DNA of 35,084 bases from Clostridia bacterium (GTDB taxonomy: Bacteria; Bacillota_A; Clostridia; Christensenellales; Aristaeellaceae), in the NCBI GenBank assembly GCA_017517815.1, contig JAFWYA010000083.1:1-35084 (forward strand). Direction: 5' to 3'. Positions 23,390 through 31,713 of this stretch are shown piece after piece. Both the position numbers and the translations under genes were made by a program. Positions within the stretch are counted from its first letter, which is position 1. The number at the start of each line of letters is the position of its first letter. Under the pieces are notes generated by a model. The model ran no database searches. It worked only from the letters and a program-made list of their open reading frames with translations, and had not been told where the DNA came from.

Positions 23390-26182
23390 ATGAAGAAATC
23401 AAAAAAGAAGCGCCGTCAAACCCTTAAGCCGCAGGGCGTACCCCCGGCTGCGCAGGCAGACGATCCCTCCGCACGCGAAGCAGCGCTGACGGAGGATGCC
23501 GCCAGATCAGGCGACAGCGAGGCATTGGATGCGGGCAGCGACGAAAACGCCATGGAAAGCAATACTGCCAAGGAAGAAGAACCCCAGGCACACCCTGAAG
23601 TTCCTTCACGCCGCCAGGTAAAAAAAGCTGCCCGTCAGGCAAAAAAAGAACGCAATGCTGCATGGCTGGCCCGGGAACATACACTTGACCGTCGTCAATC
23701 CGGTCGCTTCGCCCGCACCAGCCGTCAGGCTGCGCACAGGATGGGCACGCCTGATATCGGCAAAACCGGCGTGCCGCACCGTACCCATCGTATTCGCACA
23801 ACGCTGTCGGTTCTTTTCACTCTGTCTGTGTTCACCTTTGTTAGCGCTTATTTCGCCTTTGACGTGCCCAACTGGCAACCTTTGGATATCGGCCGCATCA
23901 CTGCCGCACCTCAAACAGGCCTGATGTACGACAACAGCGGGGTGCTTATCACCAAAATCCGCGGAGCAGAAAACCGCGTGGTCATCCCGCTGGAGGATAT
24001 TCCCCTGCCCACGCGCCAGGTTTTTCTGGCAGCCGAGGATCTGCGCTTTTACGACCATCACGGCATCGACGTGGTGCGCCTCTTCGGCGCGCTGCTGGCC
24101 AACATCCGCGAGGGCAGCTATGCCCAGGGCGCCAGCACCATCACCATGCAGCTCATCCGGCAGAGCCATCTGAGCACGCGCAAAACCATCGCCCGCAAGC
24201 TGGAGGAAATGTGGCTGGCCGTGCAGCTGGAGCGGCAGATGAGCAAAGACGAGATTCTGGCAATGTATCTCAATTACATTTATTTTGGCCGGGGCGCGTA
24301 CGGCATTCAGGCCGCCGCGCAAACTTACTTCGGCATCGACGCAAAAGACCTGACCCTTGCTCAGGCTGCGGCGCTGGCCTCAGGCATCAAAGCACCCAGC
24401 TATTATGCGCTGGATGCAAATGAAAGCGCCAACCGAAACCGGCGCGGATATATCCTGAACGTGATGCTCACACAGGGAATGATCGATCAGCAGGCGCACG
24501 ACAAAGCCGTATCTGAAACCGTTGCCCTTGCCGAAAAGCCTGTTGAAGCGCTGGCCTACGGCTGGTTCGTCGACGCCGTGCTGGACGAGGCGGAAAATCT
24601 GCTGGGTATGACAAGCGATCAGGTGCTGACCGGCGGATTTATCATTGACACCACACTCAGCCGTGAGCATCAGGAACTGCTGGAAGAGCAGTTCACCCGT
24701 GATGTTTTTCCGGCCAATGCCGCTGACGGCACGCAGGTACAGGGAGCTGCCGCCTGTGTGAATACCCAGACCGGCGAGGTGCTGGCGCTGGTTGGCGGAC
24801 GCAGCTATGACATCCGCCGCGGTTTCAACCGTGCCACTCAGCTGCGCCGTCAGCCGGGCTCTGCACTGAAACCGCTGGTGACCTATGCGCCCGCCATCGA
24901 CCGCTTTGGCTACATGACCGCAAGCGTACTGAAGGACGAGCCCACCAGCTTTGGCGGTTACAAACCGCGCAATGCGGGCTATACCTATTACGGCAACGTC
25001 AGCATCCGCTCTGCTTTGTCCAGCAGTCTGAACGTGGCATGCGTTTCCCTGATGGATCAGATCGGCGTGCAGGCAGGCCGCGATTATCTGCAAAGCGTGG
25101 GCATCCCGCTGGATGCGCGCGACGCCAACCTTGCACTGGCCCTTGGCTCCATGACCTACGGCGTATCCCCCATGCAGCTGGCGGCTGCCTATGCACCCTT
25201 TGGCAATGGCGGCACGTTCCACGCAGCGCATCTCATCCGCAAAGTTACTGACCCTACAGGCCGTGTGCTGTATCAACACCGCAACGAAGGCACACGCGTA
25301 CTGAAGGCAACGTCCGCCTATCTGATGACCAGCCTGCTGCAAAGCGTTACCTCCAGCGGCACAGGCGCAAAGCTTTCGGCTGCCGGTACGCCGGTGGCCG
25401 GCAAAACCGGCACCGTCAACATGACCGGCGGCGGCAACCGCGATATCTGGATGGCTGTCTACAATTCCGACATCTCCTGCGCCTTCTGGATGGGCTTCGA
25501 CGATCCGGACGCAAACCACAAACTGCAGGGATGGGTATCTGGCGGCGATAACACAGCCGCCATGGCGCGCAATTATTTTCGCGATTTCTACAAAGAAAAG
25601 GAAAAACCCCAATTTACCCGACCGGAGGGCATCGTGGCTCTGGAAATTGACAAGCAGGCCATCAAGTGGCGCGGCGAACCCATGCTGGCGGTGGATCTTA
25701 CGCCCAAAGCCTACCGCTACACCGAATACTTTACCGCAGACAACAAGCCTACTAAAAAGAGCGATGTGTGGACGCCGCCGCGCTCTCTCAACAGCTTTAC
25801 CATCGGCCACAGCGACAGCGGCTATCCGCTTTTGCGCCTGCAGCCGGCTGACAGCGCCATCTACCGCGTACAGCGCGACACTTACGGCGAAAGCTTTATC
25901 CTCACGGAACTCTACGGCGGTCAGGGCGAAACCCTGTACTACACCGACACCAGCGCCAAACCCGGCGTGGTGTACACCTATCGCGTGATTCCCGTACATG
26001 CGGAGCTGCTCAACAACGGCATTTTGCTTGAGGGGGTGCAGAGCGTACAGGTTGCACAGGCCAATCTGCCTCCGCAGGGATTTTGGGGACGGATCCGCAA
26101 CTGGCTGAAAGATGACGATGATGAAGAGGACGCCGTGACCAGCATGAGTGAAAATCAGGTTTCCATGTTCTGGACAGACTGA
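23390..26182 (+). CDS. Class A penicillin-binding protein (bifunctional transglycosylase/transpeptidase)
   Basis: Peptidoglycan synthase of 930 residues. A long charged cytoplasmic N-terminus (about 1-136) is rich in lysine at its start and in acidic residues after it. One membrane segment follows (about 137-157). The GT51 transglycosylase has AEDLRFYDHHGID (catalytic Glu near 215) and QGASTITMQLIR. The transpeptidase has SALK (serine near 490), SSLN and GKTGT (lysine near 671). After that lies a fibronectin-III-like domain (about 800-890) and an acidic C-terminus. The ATG at 23390 has GGAGGG upstream. The frame is open further back but overlaps the FtsH-like gene antisense. The unusually long N-terminal tail may dock to division or elongation partners. 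Confidence 0.95.
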   Translation: MKKSKKKRRQTLKPQGVPPAAQADDPSAREAALTEDAARSGDSEALDAGSDENAMESNTAKEEEPQAHPEVPSRRQVKKAARQAKKERNAAWLAREHTLDRRQSGRFARTSRQAAHRMGTPDIGKTGVPHRTHRIRTTLSVLFTLSVFTFVSAYFAFDVPNWQPLDIGRITAAPQTGLMYDNSGVLITKIRGAENRVVIPLEDIPLPTRQVFLAAEDLRFYDHHGIDVVRLFGALLANIREGSYAQGASTITMQLIRQSHLSTRKTIARKLEEMWLAVQLERQMSKDEILAMYLNYIYFGRGAYGIQAAAQTYFGIDAKDLTLAQAAALASGIKAPSYYALDANESANRNRRGYILNVMLTQGMIDQQAHDKAVSETVALAEKPVEALAYGWFVDAVLDEAENLLGMTSDQVLTGGFIIDTTLSREHQELLEEQFTRDVFPANAADGTQVQGAAACVNTQTGEVLALVGGRSYDIRRGFNRATQLRRQPGSALKPLVTYAPAIDRFGYMTASVLKDEPTSFGGYKPRNAGYTYYGNVSIRSALSSSLNVACVSLMDQIGVQAGRDYLQSVGIPLDARDANLALALGSMTYGVSPMQLAAAYAPFGNGGTFHAAHLIRKVTDPTGRVLYQHRNEGTRVLKATSAYLMTSLLQSVTSSGTGAKLSAAGTPVAGKTGTVNMTGGGNRDIWMAVYNSDISCAFWMGFDDPDANHKLQGWVSGGDNTAAMARNYFRDFYKEKEKPQFTRPEGIVALEIDKQAIKWRGEPMLAVDLTPKAYRYTEYFTADNKPTKKSDVWTPPRSLNSFTIGHSDSGYPLLRLQPADSAIYRVQRDTYGESFILTELYGGQGETLYYTDTSAKPGVVYTYRVIPVHAELLNNGILLEGVQSVQVAQANLPPQGFWGRIRNWLKDDDDEEDAVTSMSENQVSMFWTD

Positions 26183-26212
26183 AAAAAGGCTTCCCTTACG
26201 GGAAGCCTTTTT
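26183..26212. terminator. Bidirectional terminator after the PBP gene
   Basis: A 13-bp stem (26183-26195 with 26200-26212) with a TTAC loop, A-run on one side and T-run on the other. It begins directly after the PBP stop codon and also serves the converging acyltransferase gene. Confidence 0.92.
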
Positions 26213-27402
26213 CAGCCTGCTCTTTTCCTAAGCTTTGCAATCCATCTGGCTGCAGGCTGTTCCAGACCATAGGTCATGATCATGGCCATCAGAATAGCCA
26301 CGCTGAAGGACAGCAGCGTATAGGCTGCCTGCAGATTTTTGTCAGTATGCAGCAAATTTGTATCGGGGAACCATGCAAGCCGCATCTGCACAGCCAGCGT
26401 CTGATGCCAGATATACAGGTTCATTGAGATCGTTGACAAAAATCGCATCAGCCGGTTATCCAGCAGCTTTTGCAGTACCTTCGGCCAGAATGCCGCGGCC
26501 AGCATCATCGAAAGCAGCGTAACCGTCAGCGGCAGACGCACAGCCATCTGCGAAAGCTGCAGCGCCTTATGGCCGTTTACGCCCGAAGCCGACTGGATTT
26601 TCAGAATGTCGATCAGTGCAAACACGCCTGCTGTAAACACCGCAATGCTCAGCACCCAAACAACCGCCTGCCATTTGCGGCTTGCCCTTGCAAACCACAG
26701 GCGCAGCCGCACATAGATCATCGCGCCCAGGAATCCCAACGCGTACACATCCAGAAATGCCGGCAGCTGATTGAGCAGCATTGCAGTATCTGCAGCAAAG
26801 CTGCGCACACAGAAACGGTAAATCCACGCAGCGGCAGCCATCAGGCTCAGCGTGATAGCCGGACGCCTGCGCATGATGCGCGCCAGCAGAGGAAAAATCA
26901 GATAAAACTGCATTTCCACCGCGATGGTCCACAGCGCCACATTCAGCGGCGTGGAAATATACGTCTGCGGCCAAAACAGGAAGGTAAACGTCAGATGAGC
27001 ACCCACATCGTGCAGCATGGCGCCGGTATTGGGATAGAGCTTTTGAGGAATGGCGATGCAAAACAGCGCGATAAGCACCGCCGCCAGATAGGACGGCAGG
27101 ATGCGCGCCACCCTGCGCAGGTAGAATTCACCCGTACGCGGCACAGGCGTGTGTTCCACCTTACGTCTGGCAAAGGGCAGATAAAGCAGAAAGCCGCTGA
27201 GCAGGATCATGCCGTCAACAAACACGTAGCTGGATCGCGTCCAGAAATCAACGCTGATAATTTGGCCAAACCACTCAAAGTGCTGAGCGATCCAGCTTTG
27301 CTGCCAGAAGTGATAATTTACCACAAACAGCACCATCAGCACGCGAAAGCCGTACAGCACGCCTATTTCGAGCCTTTTGGGCCGTCTTGCGTCATTGGTC
27401 AT
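26212..27402 (-). CDS. Acyltransferase-3 family membrane protein
   Basis: A 396-residue polytopic membrane acyltransferase (OafA/YrhL-like). It has about 10 hydrophobic segments. The early membrane helix contains FVVNYHFWQ with His31 at the position of the conserved histidine. FVDGMILLSGFLLYLPF and YLRRVARILPSYL match the family, including the arginine-rich loop. Such proteins O-acylate surface polysaccharides or peptidoglycan. There is no fused SGNH domain. The ATG overlaps the end of the TPR gene by 11 bp and has CGGAGGA upstream, so translation is probably coupled. It is the last gene of the envelope operon. Substrate unknown. Confidence 0.88.
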   Translation of the reverse strand: MTNDARRPKRLEIGVLYGFRVLMVLFVVNYHFWQQSWIAQHFEWFGQIISVDFWTRSSYVFVDGMILLSGFLLYLPFARRKVEHTPVPRTGEFYLRRVARILPSYLAAVLIALFCIAIPQKLYPNTGAMLHDVGAHLTFTFLFWPQTYISTPLNVALWTIAVEMQFYLIFPLLARIMRRRPAITLSLMAAAAWIYRFCVRSFAADTAMLLNQLPAFLDVYALGFLGAMIYVRLRLWFARASRKWQAVVWVLSIAVFTAGVFALIDILKIQSASGVNGHKALQLSQMAVRLPLTVTLLSMMLAAAFWPKVLQKLLDNRLMRFLSTISMNLYIWHQTLAVQMRLAWFPDTNLLHTDKNLQAAYTLLSFSVAILMAMIMTYGLEQPAARWIAKLRKRAG

Positions 27403-30325
27403 CGGCTTCCTCCGTCACAAGCAGGGTTTCTTCTGCTTCACCCTCAGCCACGGGTTCCTGCGTGGGAGCCGGAGTGGGTACAGGTTCGGGCTGTGCCTGC
27501 CGCTCGGGCAGCTGTGCCATTTCCAGCGGCCACGCGCTTACGCGGGTAAACTTGTACACCGTATCGCCGCCGTCACGGATATCGCGCAGGCTCATGCCCT
27601 TTTCATCGATGGCGCTCAGCTTGTGCGTCACCGTCATATCCGCCACTGTCGCTCCGGTGTACAGGCTGAAATTATCCACGCGGAAGCACAGCGTTTCGCC
27701 CATGATGTCGCAGGTGCCGTCAGTGCGGAAAGTAGCCCGTTTGCCGGTGGCGGAATGCCACTCGCCCAGCACCAGATAAGCCCTGCGGCCCAGTTTTTTG
27801 TCAGCGGCTTCACGGTAGTCGCCCGCCCGCTGATAGAAGGGCAGCGCTTCATAAGGTTTATCTTCAGCATACAGCTGCTCAGCCTGCAGATAACAGGCTT
27901 CCTGATACAGCTTTTCCAGCTCGGCGTTGAGCGCAAGACCATCCAGCGCCTTCACAGCGGCGGCATAGTCCTCACGGTCCATGGCGCTGTGCGCCGTCTG
28001 AGGTGCATCGCCGTAATATTCGTTCCAGCATTCCCGGGCCAGCGCAGCCGCATTCTCATAATCGTCCAGCGCTTCAAAGGCAGCGCCAGCTGCCTGCAGA
28101 TCGCCGTTTTGCCTGAGTTGTTCCGCCAGCACATAACGGCAGGCCTTTACCCGCGTCTGTGCTTCTTCGCTGCCGGAAATGGCATCGTACAGTGCAATGG
28201 CTTCCTCCAGCTTTCCGGCCTCCACCAGCGCAGCGCCTTCTTCAAGCCGGATGCTCTCCAGCGCCTGCTGTGCTTCAGTCGAATCAAGCGTTTCCAAAAT
28301 GGCAGCAGCGGCAGCCTTGTCGCCCTGCTCCATCAGCTGCAGGGCCTGCTGATAATACGCCTCCGCCAGCCGGTCAGCACTGTCCTTATAGCGTCCCAAC
28401 GCTTCAAAGGCTTCGGCAGCGGCGGTATATTCACCAGCTGCCAGTGCAGCTTCAGCCAGTGCATAGCGGCATTTCTTTGCCTTGGTTGCGCTGTCGCGGT
28501 AGCCGTCCAGCGCCTCGTAGCGTTCCAGAGCAGCGGCATATTCGCCGGCTTCATAGTCTGCTTCAGCCAGCTGATAGCGCACGGTACGCAGTTTGGTGCG
28601 CGCGTCCTCGTAATCAACGATCTTTCCGAGGATTCGTTCTGCCTCGGCTGCATTGTCGTTTTCCAGCGCAGCCATGGCCATGATGTAGTTGCACTCATCC
28701 ACGCGGGTCTGCGCGTCGCCATAGGCGGCAATGCTAGCAAACAGCTCTGCCGCGGCCGCATGATCCTGCTGCTGCATCAGAGCCTCCGCCTGCGCGTAAA
28801 CGCAGGTCATTACCTGACCATCGCTGTCCAGATATCCGGGAATACGTTCAAACAGCTGCTGTGCCGCTGCGTAATCGCCCTGCGCCTTCATCTGCTGAGC
28901 GTGCTGATAAATGCAGTCGTTGGCCTTGGCGGCGGCGTCGCTGTAATCGCCTGCCAGCTGATACCATTCCCCGGCGGAAGCATAGTTTTCCTCCGTCATG
29001 GCATTTTCAGCCATGGCATAATAGGCCTGTTTCACCAGCTGCGCAGCATCCTGATACTCACCCAGCGGCTCCAGCTGCGCAATGGCGGCCTCGTACTCGC
29101 CGCTGTCCATATGAGTCTGGCCGATCACGTAGGTACATTCATCCACCCGTGCAGCTGCGTCACTGTAGTCGCCCAGGCCCTCAAACAGGATGCGCGCAGC
29201 CATGCTGCTGCCGCCTTTGAGCATCTGTTCTGCCTGCAGATAGGTGGTCTCCTTCAACTTATCAGCGCTGTCAAGGTAACCGTCCAGCGCCTGATACTTT
29301 TCCACAGCCGCCTCATAGCTGCCCTGCTCCAGATAAATGCCGCCCAGCTGATACGAAGCCTCTTTTGCCTGCTGTGTACTCTGTGCATAATCACCCAGCT
29401 CAGCGAACATGGCTTCCGCCTGTTCCAGCGAGGCCTGGTCCCCTGCCGTCAGCAGCGACTGCGCCTTCTGATAATCGCACTCAATCACCTGGGCCTGCGA
29501 ATCCTTCCAGTCAGCCATTTCCACAAACGCCGCACGTGCAAGGTCGTAATGGCCGTCGCTGAGAAGGTCCACCGCCGTCTGATAGCGCACCGTGGGAACG
29601 ACCCACAGCACCGCAAAAGCCGTCAATGCTGCCGCGATCAGCAGCGCCGTCAGCAGGCGCAGTCTCTGTTTGCGCTTGCGGCGTTTGGCTGCGCGCTGCT
29701 TTTCTTCATTTTCCTGCAGCAGGTTGTTTTCCTCGCGCGCCTTGCGGGCGGCATCAGCCAGTTTTTTCTCGTGAGCCGCTACCACATGGGCCACATTTTC
29801 GCGGCTGAAGCTGGCAAACACCGCATCGCGTCTGCGTTCGCAGCGGCAGCACCGTTCGCTGTCCAGCGCGTTGGCACGGCCGCACACGCACACCCATACC
29901 TCTTCCTGTACCTGCGGATAACCCACAGCGTCCTTTCCGGCGACAAAGCGCAGTTCATCCAGCGCACGACCTGCGCTGACGGCATTGGGCTGATAATGCG
30001 CAAGCGGCGTACCGCCAGTGCGCCAGACGGTGGCATCGTCAAACCAGACCTTTTCGATCACAAGGTCGACGCCCTCCACGCCCAGCCATTCCGACGGCAT
30101 GATAACGATGGTAAAACGCTCGCCCACGCCCGCCTTCAGGCCCTGCACGCGTTCAGTCTGGCGGAAGATGAGCTCGTCATGCCGGTCATAGCAGGCCAGC
30201 GCGACCTGTACGGAAACGACCACCTTATCGCTGAGATTGTTCATCACAAACGTGCACTCAGCTTCATCCTCCGTGGGCATGGCATACTGCCACAATTCCA
30301 CCGGGCAAGTCAGATCGATCTTCAT
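27392..30325 (-). CDS. Zinc-ribbon, single-TM, extracellular TPR-repeat protein
   Basis: A 977-residue protein of unknown function. The N-terminal beta-rich region (about 1-140) is followed by a small zinc ribbon (cysteines 146, 148, 159/160 and 162). A charged coil (170-220) leads to one membrane segment (about 222-244) with a strongly basic cytoplasmic side, so the C-terminal part should be outside. That part has about 16 TPR-like units of roughly 38 residues with LGDYSDA, LDGYLDS and similar motifs, with the last unit leading into a beta-type domain (about 860-940). The C-terminus is proline- and glutamate-rich. The ATG has GGGAGGA upstream. A role as a surface scaffold is an inference. 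Flanked by a secreted protein and an acyltransferase. Confidence 0.8.
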   Translation of the reverse strand: MKIDLTCPVELWQYAMPTEDEAECTFVMNNLSDKVVVSVQVALACYDRHDELIFRQTERVQGLKAGVGERFTIVIMPSEWLGVEGVDLVIEKVWFDDATVWRTGGTPLAHYQPNAVSAGRALDELRFVAGKDAVGYPQVQEEVWVCVCGRANALDSERCCRCERRRDAVFASFSRENVAHVVAAHEKKLADAARKAREENNLLQENEEKQRAAKRRKRKQRLRLLTALLIAAALTAFAVLWVVPTVRYQTAVDLLSDGHYDLARAAFVEMADWKDSQAQVIECDYQKAQSLLTAGDQASLEQAEAMFAELGDYAQSTQQAKEASYQLGGIYLEQGSYEAAVEKYQALDGYLDSADKLKETTYLQAEQMLKGGSSMAARILFEGLGDYSDAAARVDECTYVIGQTHMDSGEYEAAIAQLEPLGEYQDAAQLVKQAYYAMAENAMTEENYASAGEWYQLAGDYSDAAAKANDCIYQHAQQMKAQGDYAAAQQLFERIPGYLDSDGQVMTCVYAQAEALMQQQDHAAAAELFASIAAYGDAQTRVDECNYIMAMAALENDNAAEAERILGKIVDYEDARTKLRTVRYQLAEADYEAGEYAAALERYEALDGYRDSATKAKKCRYALAEAALAAGEYTAAAEAFEALGRYKDSADRLAEAYYQQALQLMEQGDKAAAAAILETLDSTEAQQALESIRLEEGAALVEAGKLEEAIALYDAISGSEEAQTRVKACRYVLAEQLRQNGDLQAAGAAFEALDDYENAAALARECWNEYYGDAPQTAHSAMDREDYAAAVKALDGLALNAELEKLYQEACYLQAEQLYAEDKPYEALPFYQRAGDYREAADKKLGRRAYLVLGEWHSATGKRATFRTDGTCDIMGETLCFRVDNFSLYTGATVADMTVTHKLSAIDEKGMSLRDIRDGGDTVYKFTRVSAWPLEMAQLPERQAQPEPVPTPAPTQEPVAEGEAEETLLVTEEADDQ

Positions 30326-30349
30326 GTCAAGTCCTCCCAGTTGCGTTGT

Positions 30350-31516
30350 TTACCAGGTAAAAAGCGTCCACTCCTGAAGCATACCGTCCATAAACTGCAG
30401 CATCAGCGTGATGTTTTCCTCGCCGCTTTGCAGCGCATAGGACAGTGTAGCGTCCTGTCCGCTGATTTCCAGCGTGCCAAAGGGTGCGTTCACGCCGTCG
30501 CCGTAAAGCAGCGCGCGCTGACCCTCGGTACGCCCTTCGCCGTCTGCGCTGAACAGGGCGATCACTTCATCCAGCGTCTGACCCACGGTTACGCCGCGCG
30601 GGCCTGCCAGACGGCCGGAAAAGAGACTGAGCACATCCATGCCGCCCTCTGCCGTTCCGCTGAGATAAGCATCCTCCCATTCAGCGGTGATGATCTGCTC
30701 GTCGCCGGAGGTGAGTTCCTCTGTTTTGTTCACCTGCTCGCCAAGTGCATTTTCAAGCGCAGTGATATCCAGCGCGGGAAACGTGACCCCCGAGAAAGTC
30801 AGATCCGCCGTTTCGAATACAGGCGCATCATGGCGAATGGCGTAACCTTCCGCTGCCGGCGAATGTCCCGCGCCGACAGCCTCCACGTTCATCACAGCCG
30901 TCAGATTGGACCGGACCTCAGCTTCTGTGATAAAGTCGTACAGCCCATAAATGCGGATATCCGTCACCACGCCGTTTTCCAGTTCAAAAATCATACCGGC
31001 ATCTGTATAGCGATCCTCTCCGGCCTGCACATGCATGGCGCACTGTACGCGGCTGATCTCGCCCGCACCGTCATGCTGCGCCCAGCTCCAGTAGGCAGCT
31101 CGGGGCAGTTCATTCAGGCGGTAGAACGTCGCAAAGGAACCGTCGCCGATCAGCATGGGGTTTTGCCAGCCAAAGGTACTGATCAGCGCTTCCTGTGAAG
31201 TACCCAACGCGATCCCGCGCGGCGCGCCATAGCTTTCATCCGTAAGCGTCACCGCCTGCAAAATGCTGGCTGCATCCAGCTGCGGGCGGTCGTAATACAG
31301 TGTGGCAAAATCATACAAAAAGGCATATCCGTCCTGCGTGAGCGACTCCTCGCCCACAGGTGCGTTCATGGGCTGCTGCGTGCTGCTTTCAAGCAGCACC
31401 TGGTTGATCCACTGGCTGAGTTCAGCCTCGGAAAGCACGCCTGCATCATCCGCCAGCGCCGGAAAAAGGCAGCAGAGCAGGCAGAGCGAAAGCAGGCAGC
31501 AAAGCATATGTTTCAT
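30350..31516 (-). CDS. Secreted protein of unknown function with two internal repeats
   Basis: Not recognised. The protein has 388 residues with a clear signal peptide of about 22 residues ending LFPALA before DD, so it is exported. It is acidic overall. Two related stretches, GAPRGIALGTSQEALISTFG and GPRGVTVGQTLDEVIALF, each precede a beta-rich part, which suggests an internal duplication. The initiator is the ATG at 31516, with AGAAGGG ten bases upstream; the ATG at 31525 is too close to that site. First gene of the probable operon with the TPR protein and the acyltransferase. The gap to the TPR gene is 24 bp. Confidence 0.78.
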   Translation of the reverse strand: MKHMLCCLLSLCLLCCLFPALADDAGVLSEAELSQWINQVLLESSTQQPMNAPVGEESLTQDGYAFLYDFATLYYDRPQLDAASILQAVTLTDESYGAPRGIALGTSQEALISTFGWQNPMLIGDGSFATFYRLNELPRAAYWSWAQHDGAGEISRVQCAMHVQAGEDRYTDAGMIFELENGVVTDIRIYGLYDFITEAEVRSNLTAVMNVEAVGAGHSPAAEGYAIRHDAPVFETADLTFSGVTFPALDITALENALGEQVNKTEELTSGDEQIITAEWEDAYLSGTAEGGMDVLSLFSGRLAGPRGVTVGQTLDEVIALFSADGEGRTEGQRALLYGDGVNAPFGTLEISGQDATLSYALQSGEENITLMLQFMDGMLQEWTLFTW

Positions 31517-31568
31517 TGCGGTCATTCCCTTCTGAAAGGTATGAAATGTTACGATTTTTCCATCTTCT

Positions 31569-31597
31569 ATTGTACATGAAAACCCAATGAATGTATA
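31569..31597 (-). promoter_or_regulatory. Promoter of the secreted/TPR/acyltransferase operon
   Basis: TATACA (31592-31597) and TACAAT (31569-31574) with a 17-bp spacer on the minus strand, about 50 bp before the start codon. The -35 is a partial match. Confidence 0.6.
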
Positions 31598-31611
31598 GCC
31601 TTTTGCCCCAC

Positions 31612-31658
31612 AAACTTCGTTGTACAGGATCAGTTTTTACAAACATGTGACGAAGTTT
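31612..31658. promoter_or_regulatory. Nested inverted repeats upstream of the envelope operon promoter
   Basis: AAACTTCGT (31612-31620) and ACGAAGTTT (31650-31658) form a 9-bp dyad. Inside it TTGTA and TACAA form a second. It lies 15 bp upstream of the promoter and just past the dgoD terminator. It could be a regulator site or a folded structure. Confidence 0.4.
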
Positions 31659-31664
31659 TCAACA

Positions 31665-31700
31665 CAAAAACAGCGCCGCCTCGCAGGGCAGCGCCGCTTG
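31665..31700 (-). terminator. Terminator of the ppa-dgoD unit
   Basis: On the minus strand GCGCTGCC pairs with GGCGGCGC (one G-U) around a 6-nt loop, followed by TGTTTTTG. The hairpin begins about 15 bases after the dgoD stop. The apparent direct repeat CAGCGCCGC at 31671 and 31688 is part of it. Confidence 0.75.
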
Positions 31701-31713
31701 TTTTTTCAATTGA

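Noticed and set aside
24380..25999. A 539-codon minus-strand open frame opposite the PBP gene
   Set aside because: Antisense to the transpeptidase domain; no start signals and no recognisable motif.
27392..29600. Regular repeats that might suggest a CRISPR or satellite array
   Set aside because: They are degenerate repeats about 38 codons long that encode TPR-like units; no identical repeats with unique spacers.
27377..31198. A 1273-codon open frame on the plus strand opposite the TPR and secreted-protein genes
   Set aside because: It is antisense to three well-supported genes, lacks a ribosome site and shows no recognisable domain. Codon bias of the GC-rich genes leaves this frame open.
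31671..31697. Direct repeat CAGCGCCGC that might be an attachment site or insertion scar
   Set aside because: Explained by the stem of the dgoD terminator; no mobile gene nearby.
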